Shown one piece after another: positions 9,022 to 16,650 of a stretch of DNA of 64,000 nt. Each line of letters starts with the position of its first letter. The stretch's first letter is position 1. Source of the stretch: Actinomycetales bacterium. GTDB lineage: Bacteria; Actinomycetota; Actinomycetes; Actinomycetales; Dermatophilaceae. Under the pieces are notes generated by a model. That model searched no databases. It saw nothing but the letters and a program-made list of their open reading frames with translations, and was not told the origin of the DNA. The stretch is taken from NCBI GenBank assembly GCA_016715285.1, contig JADKAO010000009.1, positions 28,390 through 92,389 of the forward strand. Direction: 5' to 3'. The position numbers and the translations under genes are program-made.

Positions 9022-9846
9022 TCAGCGGGCCTTGGCGAAGCGCTTTTCGAGCGCGCGCACGAGGCTGGATAGCGGCAGGGTGATGGCGAGATAGGCGAGC
9101 GCGACGACGATCAGCGGCGTCGGGCTGGCCTTGCTGACGAGGAAGCTCGAGCCGAACTTGGTCAACTCGTATTGCGCGACCGACACCCCAAGGACGTAGA
9201 CGAGCGACGAGTCCTTGACGAGCAGGATGAGCTCGTTGGTCAGCGGCGGGATCACGATCCGGAAAGCCTGCGGAATGATGATCGAGAACATGGTCCGCCC
9301 GGGGCTCATCCCGAGCGACCGCGCAGCTTCCATCTGTCCCTTTGGAACCGCCTGAATGCCGGCACGGATGGTTTCGGCCATGTATGCCGCGGCGGTCAGC
9401 CCGAGACCGACAGTCACCATCCCGAAGAAGTCACCGGGGAACTTAAACCCTGGGAACGCATTGGGTATGCCGTACGCGACCATGAAGAGCACAACCAGCG
9501 ATGGGAGCCCACGGAATAGCTCGACATAACCGTTGGCGAACCAACGATAGGGACCAATCGAGGACAGCTTCATCATTGCCAGCCTGAGACCGAGCGCGAG
9601 CCCGAAGGCGAAGGCGAGGAGGGTATAGAGCAAGGTGTTGCGAATCGCCTCAGTGAGCAGCCTCGGCCACATCGACGCTGCTACGTCGAGGCGGAAGAAC
9701 GAGTCCGAGAAACTCTTCCAGTCGGTCTTCAAAGCCAGGAAGAGGACAACGAGGCCGAGAAACGCGTATTGGGTCCCGCGGGTCACTTTGGCGCGCTGCC
9801 GTCGTGTCATGCCGGCGCGGGGCGGTCTGGCGGTGGTCGTGGTCAT
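9022..9846 (-). CDS. Polar amino-acid ABC transporter permease
   Basis: A 274-residue inner-membrane permease of the HisM/GlnP family. A basic N-terminus (R-R-Q-R-A-K) precedes about five to six membrane helices. The EAA loop that contacts the ATPase is intact (E-A-A-R-S-L-G-M-S-P-G-R-T-M-F), as is the upstream A-Y-M-A-E-T-I-R-A-G-I. It is second in the operon, separated from the binding-protein gene by a 98-bp gap holding a strong hairpin. That arrangement usually gives more binding protein than permease. Confidence 0.9.
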   Translation of the reverse strand: MTTTTARPPRAGMTRRQRAKVTRGTQYAFLGLVVLFLALKTDWKSFSDSFFRLDVAASMWPRLLTEAIRNTLLYTLLAFAFGLALGLRLAMMKLSSIGPYRWFANGYVELFRGLPSLVVLFMVAYGIPNAFPGFKFPGDFFGMVTVGLGLTAAAYMAETIRAGIQAVPKGQMEAARSLGMSPGRTMFSIIIPQAFRIVIPPLTNELILLVKDSSLVYVLGVSVAQYELTKFGSSFLVSKASPTPLIVVALAYLAITLPLSSLVRALEKRFAKAR

Positions 9847-9886
9847 CTGCTGCCCTTCGTCATCGCGCCCCGCTCGGGGCTAGACC

Positions 9887-9924
9887 AGAGGCTGGCGCAG
9901 ACGAACCCGTCTGCGCCAGCCTCT
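9887..9924 (-). terminator. Intra-operon hairpin after the binding-protein gene
   Basis: Perfect 16-bp arms (9887-9902 and 9909-9924) surround a 6-nt loop. The hairpin lies just after the binding-protein stop and before the permease start on the minus strand. It is probably a partial terminator or mRNA-stabilising hairpin that favours binding-protein expression. Confidence 0.7.
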
Positions 9925-9944
9925 GTGCCTGTCAAGGTGGAGGA

Positions 9945-10784
9945 TTAGGACTTCGGCGCGTCCGTGCCGATCCACTTCTTGTGAATGCTGTTGTAGGTGC
10001 CGTCGGCCTTGGCGGTCTTGAGCACCTCGTCTACAACCTTCTTGAGGGCGTCGTTGTCCAGCTTCATGCCGAAACCGTAGGTCTCACCGGTGTCGAACTG
10101 CGGACCAACGATGGCCTTGCCGGCGTTGGCCTTGACGACCTCGCTCCAGACCGGCAGGTCGTTGATCGCGCCATCGATCTGGCCGGTCAACAGGGCCTGA
10201 CGCTGGGTGGGCTCATCCTGATACTCGATGATCTCGTAGCCGTTGGCTGCCTTGTTGGCATTGGCATAGTCGAGGCCGGTGGTGCCGGACTGCGCACCAA
10301 GCTTCTTGCCCTTGAGGTCAGCCAGTGACTTCACAGTCGAGGTTGGGGGCAGCAGGAGCGCCTGCGTCGCGTTGAAGTAGCCGTCCGAGAAGAGGATGGC
10401 CTTCTTACGCTCGTCCGTGATCGTCATCGCAGCAGCCGAGATGTCGCACTTGCCGGTCTTGGTGACCTCACCGGACTTGATGCCTTCGAAGGGAGTGTCA
10501 ACGATCGTCTGGGTCACGTTGAGCTTCTTCGCGACGAGGTCCATGATGTCAACGTCAAAGCCGACGACCTTGCCCGAGTCATCGGGGTACTGGAACGGCG
10601 CATAGGCGAGATGGGTGCAGACGGTCAGCTTGCCCGGGGCGATGAGCTTCACGGCGCTGGCCGCTGACGTCGCCGCGCTCGATGGTGCGGCGGCGGGGGT
10701 TGAGGACGAGCTACAGCCAGCCATGGCCAGGCCACTCGCTGCGGCCACGGCAATAAGGGCGGTGCGACGAATCGGGGAACGCAC
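9945..10784 (-). CDS. Amino-acid ABC transporter substrate-binding lipoprotein
   Basis: A 279-residue family 3 extracellular solute-binding protein. Signal peptide with basic start (R-S-P-I-R-R-T) and lipobox L-A-M-A-G-C, so the mature protein is lipid-anchored at the cysteine near residue 23. A serine/alanine-rich linker follows, then K-L-T-V-C-T-H-L-A-Y-A-P-F-Q-Y, G-F-D-V-D-I-M-D and A-M-T-I-T-D-E-R-K-K. The conserved acidic and arginine ligand contacts suggest a polar amino acid. It is first gene of the operon and divergent from paaK. Confidence 0.9.
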   Translation of the reverse strand: MRSPIRRTALIAVAAASGLAMAGCSSSSTPAAAPSSAATSAASAVKLIAPGKLTVCTHLAYAPFQYPDDSGKVVGFDVDIMDLVAKKLNVTQTIVDTPFEGIKSGEVTKTGKCDISAAAMTITDERKKAILFSDGYFNATQALLLPPTSTVKSLADLKGKKLGAQSGTTGLDYANANKAANGYEIIEYQDEPTQRQALLTGQIDGAINDLPVWSEVVKANAGKAIVGPQFDTGETYGFGMKLDNDALKKVVDEVLKTAKADGTYNSIHKKWIGTDAPKS

Positions 10785-11077
10785 GATGTACTCCTGGTCT
10801 GTCGGGTGAGTCGATGGCGTGTCGCGGGCACGATGACGCCCACACAGATGATCGACCCGCGATGCCCACGCATCGCATCTGCCGCATCATGGCACCGATC
10901 CAAGGAGGAGGACAGTTCTGCCCACCGGGTGTGCCGAGATAGAGATGAGATCTTGACCGGTATGCCGCGCAGGCAACGGGCCGCCCGAGGACCGCGCGAC
11001 CGGCACCTGCCCGGCATACCGACAGCAAGGGTCGAAAGTCCACATTCCCCGCAAACCCAGTCGGGCACACTCTGCCA
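10785..11077. promoter_or_regulatory. Divergent intergenic region with an inverted GTATGCCG pair
   Basis: 293 bp between the binding-protein gene and paaK must hold both promoters. An inverted pair of the window-wide motif (about 10959-10967 and 11011-11019) is separated by roughly 40 bp of GC-rich sequence. A purine run, AAGGAGGAGGA, lies at about 10900 but precedes no good frame. No gene is seen. Confidence 0.45.
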
Positions 11078-12376
11078 ATGGCCTACACCCAAGCCACTGA
11101 CGCTGCCCTCCATTGGTCGCTCGACGAGTTGCGCGCAACGCAACTGGCCCGGTTGCAGGACACCGTCCGCCGGGTTTACGAGTCGGTCCCGCACTACCGC
11201 GCCGCCTTCGACGCCCAGGGCGTGCACCCGGACGACATTCGCGAACTCGCCGACATCCGGCTCCTGCCTTTTGCGGACAAACACACTCTCCGCGCCAACT
11301 ACCCGTTCGGGCTCTTTGCGGTGCCGCGCGAGCAGCTTGCGGTGGTGCACGCGAGTAGCGGCACGACCGGCAAACCGACCGTGGTCGGGTATACCGAGCA
11401 GGACCTCGACACCTGGGCCAGTCTGGTTGCGCGCTGTCTGTCAGTGGGCGGCGTGCGGCCGGGCGACATCCTGCACAACCTCGTGGGCTATGGCCTGTTC
11501 ACTGGCGGTCTCGGTGTCCATACGGGCGCGCAACGCCTTGGATGCACGGTGGTGCCGGTGGGTGGCGGCATGACCGAGCGTCAGGTGCAGCTCATCCAAG
11601 ACTTCAAGCCGCGGGCGGTCCACGCCACCCCGAGCTATTTCCTGTCGGTCCTGGACCACATGGACAAGATCGGTCTCGACCCGCGCGACACCTCGCTTGA
11701 GGTCGCGATGTTCGGCGCCGAGCCGTGGACGCTCGCCATGCGGGATGCGATCGAGGCGCGGACCAGGATCAAGGCACAAGACCTCTTTGGGCTCTCGGAG
11801 CTCATCGGCCCGGGCGTCGCGAGCGAGTCGATCGAGGCCCGCGACGGACTGATCCTCTGGGAGGACCACTTCTATCCCGAGATCGTCGACCCCGACACGC
11901 TCGAACCCGTCCCAGACGGACAGACCGGCGAACTCGTCCTCACCAGCCTCACCAAGCAGGCCTTCCCCGTCGTGCGCTACCGCACCAAAGACCTCAGCTC
12001 GCTCACACCGGGCACGATCTTCCCGGCGATGCGGCACATGGCCAAGATCACCGGCCGCACCGACGACATGATGATCATCCGTGGGGTCAACGTCTTCCCC
12101 ACCCAGATCGAAGAAATCATCTTGAGCGAGCACGGCCTGAGCCCGTACTTCCAGTGCGTCCTCACCCAGCCCGGCAACATGGTCGAGCTCACCGTGCTCA
12201 TCGAGACGCTCGTCCACGAAGAAGACGAGGTCAAGAACGCGCTCGCCGCCGACGTGCGCACACAGATCAAGAACCGCATCGGCACGACCGCGCATGTCGA
12301 GGTGCGTGAGCCCGGTGGGATCGAGCGCTCGGTCGGCAAGGCGCGACGCATCGTCGACAAACGCCGGAAGGGCTGA
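11078..12376 (+). CDS. paaK: Phenylacetate-CoA ligase
   Basis: A 432-residue adenylate-forming enzyme that activates phenylacetate with ATP and CoA, the first step of the aerobic phenylacetyl-CoA pathway. Seen: the P-loop S-S-G-T-T-G-K-P-T-V-V-G-Y-T near residue 95, A-M-F-G-A-E-P-W, the Y-R-T-K-D region, and the C-terminal-domain G-R-T-D-D-M-M-I-I-R-G-V-N-V-F-P-T-Q-I-E. Length matches the family (about 430-440). With paaN and the dehydrogenase it forms a scattered phenylacetate set. The first of the 63-bp repeats begins 15 bp after the stop codon. Confidence 0.93.
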   Translation: MAYTQATDAALHWSLDELRATQLARLQDTVRRVYESVPHYRAAFDAQGVHPDDIRELADIRLLPFADKHTLRANYPFGLFAVPREQLAVVHASSGTTGKPTVVGYTEQDLDTWASLVARCLSVGGVRPGDILHNLVGYGLFTGGLGVHTGAQRLGCTVVPVGGGMTERQVQLIQDFKPRAVHATPSYFLSVLDHMDKIGLDPRDTSLEVAMFGAEPWTLAMRDAIEARTRIKAQDLFGLSELIGPGVASESIEARDGLILWEDHFYPEIVDPDTLEPVPDGQTGELVLTSLTKQAFPVVRYRTKDLSSLTPGTIFPAMRHMAKITGRTDDMMIIRGVNVFPTQIEEIILSEHGLSPYFQCVLTQPGNMVELTVLIETLVHEEDEVKNALAADVRTQIKNRIGTTAHVEVREPGGIERSVGKARRIVDKRRKG

Positions 12377-12390
12377 GTTCCGGGGTCCCG

Positions 12391-12640
12391 CCGAATCGAT
12401 ACCGAGGCCCCCGGCATACCTGGTCCTCGGGTATCGAATGCGGGGGAGGCTCGCCGAATCGATACCGGGGCCCCCGGCATACCTGGCCCTCGGGTATCGA
12501 ATGCGGGGGAGGCTCGCCGAATCGATACCGGGGCCCCCGGCATACCTGGCCCTCGGGTATCGAATGCGGGGGAGGCTCGCCGAATCGATACCGAGTTGCG
12601 AGGCAGGCGTCGCCCTCGGGTATCGACCCGGCACCTCCAC
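12391..12640. repeat. Tandem 63-bp REP-like repeats (four units)
   Basis: Units start at 12391, 12454, 12517 and 12580, a period of exactly 63 bp. Each begins CCGAATCGATACC, contains a GGGTATCGA arm that pairs with TCGATACC, and ends in TGCGGGGGAGG. The first three units also carry CGGCATACC. The fourth unit has diverged, and further partial dyads run to about 12700. The same family with the same period occurs beside the IS110 copies near 60.4 kb. No gene is visible between paaK and galE. Confidence 0.9.
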
Positions 12641-12745
12641 TGCGGATTCGATACCGGACGCCTAGGTATGCCGGGTCGCTGGGTCTCGACCCAGCGGAGG
12701 CCCGGCGCAAGCCAGTGGTGAGGTGGCACGGCATACGCTTTGTGC

Positions 12746-13795
12746 ATGCGAGTGCTAGTCAGCGGAGGCGCGGGATACATCGGGTCGCACACGGTCGTGG
12801 CGCTGGTTGCCGCGGGGCACGAGGTCGTCGTCGTCGATTCCTTTGCTAACAGCAGCCCGGTCGTGGTCGGGCGGCTCGAAGCGCTGATCGGTCGCGAGCT
12901 GCCGGTGCATGCCTTCGACCTCACCGACAAGGACAAGACGGAGCAACTCTTTGCCTCGGATCGGTTTGACGCCGTCGTGCACTTTGCCGGGCTCAAAGCT
13001 GTAGGCGAAAGCGTCGAGCAACCCTTGGAGTACTACGAGAACAACCTCGAGTCGACGTTTTCTCTGCTGCGGGCGATGCGGCGACACGGGTGCACGCTCC
13101 TGGTGTTTTCGTCGTCAGCGACGGTCTACGGCGACGCGGAACCTCCCTACCGCGAAGACCAAGCTCTGCTGAGTTCGAGCAACCCATATGGTCGAACCAA
13201 GGTGATGATCGAACAGATCTTGCGCGACGTTGCAGCGATCGACGACACCCTGCAAGTCGCCATCCTGCGGTATTTCAACCCGGTCGGCGCGCATCCGTCG
13301 GGGACGATCGGCGAAGACCCGCAAGGAACCCCGAATAACTTGCTGCCCTATGTCGCCCAGGTCGCGGTCGGGCGGCGCGATCGGGTGGCGGTTTTCGGCG
13401 GGGACTATGACACGGCTGACGGCACCTGCGAGCGCGACTACATCCACGTCGAAGACCTGGCCGCTGGCCATGTCGCGGCGCTGGCGCACCTAAGGCGGGC
13501 GCTGCCTGCGGAGTCCTCGGTCGACGGCAAGGGGGCGCGGGTCCACACCTGGAACCTCGGGACGGGAAGATCGACGTCGGTGCTTGCTGTGATCCGCGCT
13601 TTTGCGGCGGCGAGCGGGAGGCCGGTTCCCTTCGAGATCGTGGGGAGGCGTGCGGGCGACATGCCCCGCTCGTGGGCGGACGCCAGTCTCGCCGAGCGCG
13701 AACTCGGTTGGCGTGCAACGAAAACGATCGATGAGATGTGCGCTGACGCATGGCGCTGGCAGGCCGCCAATCCGTTCGGATACGGCGACGCCTGA
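12746..13795 (+). CDS. galE: UDP-glucose 4-epimerase
   Basis: A 349-residue short-chain dehydrogenase/reductase-type epimerase interconverting UDP-glucose and UDP-galactose. Seen: N-terminal NAD motif G-G-A-G-Y-I-G-S-H, catalytic S-S-S-A-T-V-Y-G and the Y-x-x-x-K pair in N-P-Y-G-R-T-K, then R-Y-F-N-P-V-G-A-H and C-E-R-D-Y-I-H-V-E-D-L-A. The ATG at 12746 is preferred over a TTG six bases earlier. A CGGCATAC motif lies just upstream of the start. It stands alone between the repeat array and cydA. Confidence 0.93.
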   Translation: MRVLVSGGAGYIGSHTVVALVAAGHEVVVVDSFANSSPVVVGRLEALIGRELPVHAFDLTDKDKTEQLFASDRFDAVVHFAGLKAVGESVEQPLEYYENNLESTFSLLRAMRRHGCTLLVFSSSATVYGDAEPPYREDQALLSSSNPYGRTKVMIEQILRDVAAIDDTLQVAILRYFNPVGAHPSGTIGEDPQGTPNNLLPYVAQVAVGRRDRVAVFGGDYDTADGTCERDYIHVEDLAAGHVAALAHLRRALPAESSVDGKGARVHTWNLGTGRSTSVLAVIRAFAAASGRPVPFEIVGRRAGDMPRSWADASLAERELGWRATKTIDEMCADAWRWQAANPFGYGDA

Positions 13796-13932
13796 GCGTC
13801 ACTTGGCGGCTACCTGAGAGTGGCCGACGCGTGACCTCATCGTTACCCTCGGGGGTATTCCCTGTCTCGTTGCTCACACGCCACACAGAGGGTTGCCTTA
13901 CCGACCCGCGAGCGGGGGTAGCGTCGAAATGA

Positions 13933-13955
13933 CGGCCCCTTTGCGGAAGGGGGCT
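13933..13955 (+). promoter_or_regulatory. Hairpin in the cydA leader
   Basis: GCCCCTT pairs with AAGGGGG about 20 bp before the cydA start. No U-tract follows, so this looks like a leader or stability hairpin rather than a classic terminator, though it could also end galE transcription. The ribosome-binding site GGGGAG follows it. Confidence 0.4.
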
Positions 13956-13975
13956 CTTCGTGCGGGGAGCACAGC

Positions 13976-15409
13976 ATGAATGCACTCGACCTTGCTCGAT
14001 GGCAGTTCGCCATCACGACGGTCTACCACTTCCTGTTCGTCCCGATCACAATCGGGCTGACCGCGTGCATCGCGATCATGCAGACAATCTGGCACCGAGG
14101 CGGCGACGATCGGTGGCTGCGTCTGACGAAGTTCTTCGGCAAGTTGTTCATGATCAACTTCGCGCTCGGGCTCGTGACCGGCATCGTCCAGGAGTTCCAG
14201 TTCGGGATGAACTGGAGCCTCTACTCCCGCTTCGTCGGCGACATTTTCGGTGCGCCGCTCGCGTTCGAGGCGCTCCTCGCGTTCTTCCTGGAGTCGACCT
14301 TCCTCGGCTTGTGGATCTTCGGCTGGGACCGCCTGCCCCGCAAGGCCCACCTCGCGTCGATTTGGCTCGTCCACCTCGGCACGGTGTTCTCGGCTTACTT
14401 CATCCTCGCCGCGAACTCCTTCATGCAGAACCCCGTCGGCTACACCTACAACCCCACGACCAACCGGGCCGAACTGGCCGACTTCGTCGCCGTGCTCACC
14501 AACGAGGTCCAGCTGGTCACCTTCCCGCACGTGTTGACCGGGGCCTATATGACCGCAGGCGCGTTCATCATGGGCGTCGCGCTCTATCACCTGCGCAAGC
14601 AAGCACTCGACCGCGGCAGTGACCTCGCGATGTACCGCAAGGCGGTGCGCTTTGGGGCGATCGTCGCGCTCGTCGGCGGGCTTGGGGTCGTCGTGTCGGG
14701 CGACCTGCAGGGCAAAGTCATGACGACCTATCAGCCGATGAAAATGGCTGCCGCAGAGGCGCTTTACGAGAGCCGCACCAACGCGCCCTTCTCAGTGCTG
14801 ACGATCGGCTCCCTCGACGGGTCGAGTGCCAAGCCGATCCTCGAAGTCCCGGGGCTGCTGTCCTTCCTGGGCACCGGCAGCTTCAACGGTGAGATCAAAG
14901 GCATCAACGACCTGCAAGACGCGTATGCCGCGAAGTACGGCTCCGCTGCGCTGACCCAGTCGGCGAGTTATGTGCCAACGATCTGGCTGACCTACTGGAA
15001 CTTCCGGCTCATGATGGGCACGGGCTTCTTGACGATGTTCTTTGCCGCTCTGGCCCTCTGGAAGACCCGCGGCGAAGGCGTCGTGACCGGCAGGATCTGG
15101 AAGCACATCGCGATCTGGACACCGCTGCTGCCCGTCATGGCCAACTCATTCGGCTGGATCTTCACCGAGGTCGGCCGCCAACCCTGGATCGTCAACGGCA
15201 TGATGACGACCTCATCCGGGGTCTCCTCCAGCGTGCCCGCCTCGAGCGTCATCATCTCGATGGTGATCTTCACGCTGCTCTACGGCGCCCTCGCGGTCGT
15301 CGAAGTCAAGCTCATGCTCAAGTACATCCGCCCAGGCGCCGTCACGGTGTCCGAACCCATCGACCCGGCGGATCGGCACGAGGACGCGCCGCTCGTGTTC
15401 GCCTACTAG
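13976..15409 (+). CDS. cydA: Cytochrome bd ubiquinol/menaquinol oxidase subunit I
   Basis: A 477-residue membrane subunit of the bd-type terminal oxidase, which reduces oxygen with quinol electrons at low oxygen tension. The N-terminus L-A-R-W-Q-F-A-I-T-T-V-Y-H-F-L-F-V-P is typical and supplies a haem-ligand histidine. F-G-W-D-R-L-P-R-K-A-H, the quinol-binding-loop region G-D-L-Q-G-K, and G-W-I-F-T-E-V-G-R-Q-P-W are also present. The Q-loop is of the short type usual outside proteobacteria. It heads cydA-cydB-cydDC on one strand. Confidence 0.95.
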   Translation: MNALDLARWQFAITTVYHFLFVPITIGLTACIAIMQTIWHRGGDDRWLRLTKFFGKLFMINFALGLVTGIVQEFQFGMNWSLYSRFVGDIFGAPLAFEALLAFFLESTFLGLWIFGWDRLPRKAHLASIWLVHLGTVFSAYFILAANSFMQNPVGYTYNPTTNRAELADFVAVLTNEVQLVTFPHVLTGAYMTAGAFIMGVALYHLRKQALDRGSDLAMYRKAVRFGAIVALVGGLGVVVSGDLQGKVMTTYQPMKMAAAEALYESRTNAPFSVLTIGSLDGSSAKPILEVPGLLSFLGTGSFNGEIKGINDLQDAYAAKYGSAALTQSASYVPTIWLTYWNFRLMMGTGFLTMFFAALALWKTRGEGVVTGRIWKHIAIWTPLLPVMANSFGWIFTEVGRQPWIVNGMMTTSSGVSSSVPASSVIISMVIFTLLYGALAVVEVKLMLKYIRPGAVTVSEPIDPADRHEDAPLVFAY

Positions 15410-15486
15410 GTCAAACACCTAGCCACCCGGCATACCCCCTTGGCCTTGAGACCCCGCTCGAACTTCAGACACAGAGAAGACCTGAC

Positions 15487-16560
15487 ATGACCGACCTGAC
15501 CACACTGCAACTCGTCTGGTTCATCCTCATCGCCGTCCTCTGGATCGGCTATCTCACCCTGGAGGGATTCGACTTCGGGGTCGGGATGCTGCTGCCGATC
15601 CTCGGGCGCGCGACCGCCGACACGGCCGACGCGCGCGCCGACGCCGAGAAGCGCAAGCGCGTCATGCTCAACACCATCGGCCCGGTCTGGGACGGCAACG
15701 AGGTCTGGGTCTTGACTGCGGGCGGTGCGACCTTTGCGGCCTTCCCACAGTGGTACGCAACGCTTTTCAGCGGTTTCTACCTGGCACTTGCACTCATCCT
15801 CGTGGGGCTCATTGTCCGCGGGATGGGGCTCGACTACCGCCACAAGGTCGACAACGACGTGTGGCGCAAGCGGTGGGACCTCGCGATCACTGGCGGGTCC
15901 TTCCTCGCGGCCCTGCTGTGGGGTGTTGGCCTGACCAACCTCGTCTATGGCACGCCGGTCAAGCCCAACCCGGCGGTGCAGGGCGACTACATCTTTGACG
16001 GCAACCTCCTGTCGCTGCTCGGCCCGGTGCCGCTGCTCGGCGGGCTGACCTTCGTCGCGCTCTTCATCACCCATGGCGCGTTCTTCATCTCGCTCAAGAC
16101 TGATGGCGAGATCCGGCACGACGCCCGCGCGCTCGGCATTAAGACCGGTCTCGCCGCGGCGGTGCTCGCGGTGGCGCTGCTCGTTGCGCTTGGGGTCAAG
16201 CACGGGTCGGCCCTCAGCTGGGCGGCGTCTGCGCTTGCTGCTGTTGCGCTCCTGGCTGCGCTCTTCATGGCGACGAAGGGACGCGAGGGTTGGGCGTTCA
16301 TCGGCACCTTTGCGTGTATCGCCTTTGCCGTCGTCGTCTACTTCGCGGTGCTGTTCCCCAACGCGATGCCCTCGTCACTCGGCGACGCCAACTCGCTGAC
16401 ATTGGCCGCGGCCTCGAGCACGCCCAAGACACTCACGATCATGACGTGGGCCGCAGCGGTCTTCACGCCGGTCGTCTTGGTCTATACGTCCTGGACCTAC
16501 TGGGTGTTCCGCAAGCGGATCGCGGTGCACCACATCCCCGAGCCGGTGTCGATCCGGTGA
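15487..16560 (+). CDS. cydB: Cytochrome bd oxidase subunit II
   Basis: A 357-residue polytopic subunit that pairs with CydA. Seen: the family N-terminus L-V-W-F-I-L-I-A-V-L-W-I-G-Y-L-T-L-E-G-F and D-F-G-V-G-M-L-L-P, then P-V-W-D-G-N-E-V-W-V-L-T-A-G-G and A-F-P-Q-W-Y-A-T-L-F-S-G-F-Y. About eight membrane segments are expected. It begins 77 bp after cydA and is probably co-transcribed with it and with cydDC downstream. Confidence 0.95.
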   Translation: MTDLTTLQLVWFILIAVLWIGYLTLEGFDFGVGMLLPILGRATADTADARADAEKRKRVMLNTIGPVWDGNEVWVLTAGGATFAAFPQWYATLFSGFYLALALILVGLIVRGMGLDYRHKVDNDVWRKRWDLAITGGSFLAALLWGVGLTNLVYGTPVKPNPAVQGDYIFDGNLLSLLGPVPLLGGLTFVALFITHGAFFISLKTDGEIRHDARALGIKTGLAAAVLAVALLVALGVKHGSALSWAASALAAVALLAALFMATKGREGWAFIGTFACIAFAVVVYFAVLFPNAMPSSLGDANSLTLAAASSTPKTLTIMTWAAAVFTPVVLVYTSWTYWVFRKRIAVHHIPEPVSIR

Positions 16561-16650
16561 CCAGTCTCCTGCCGCGGCGATGTGTCGCCGCCGCCGTCGC
16601 GGCAGGCCCCAGCTGTGGTGTGAGTCCCCGAGATTTCCCAGTTGACAGTC

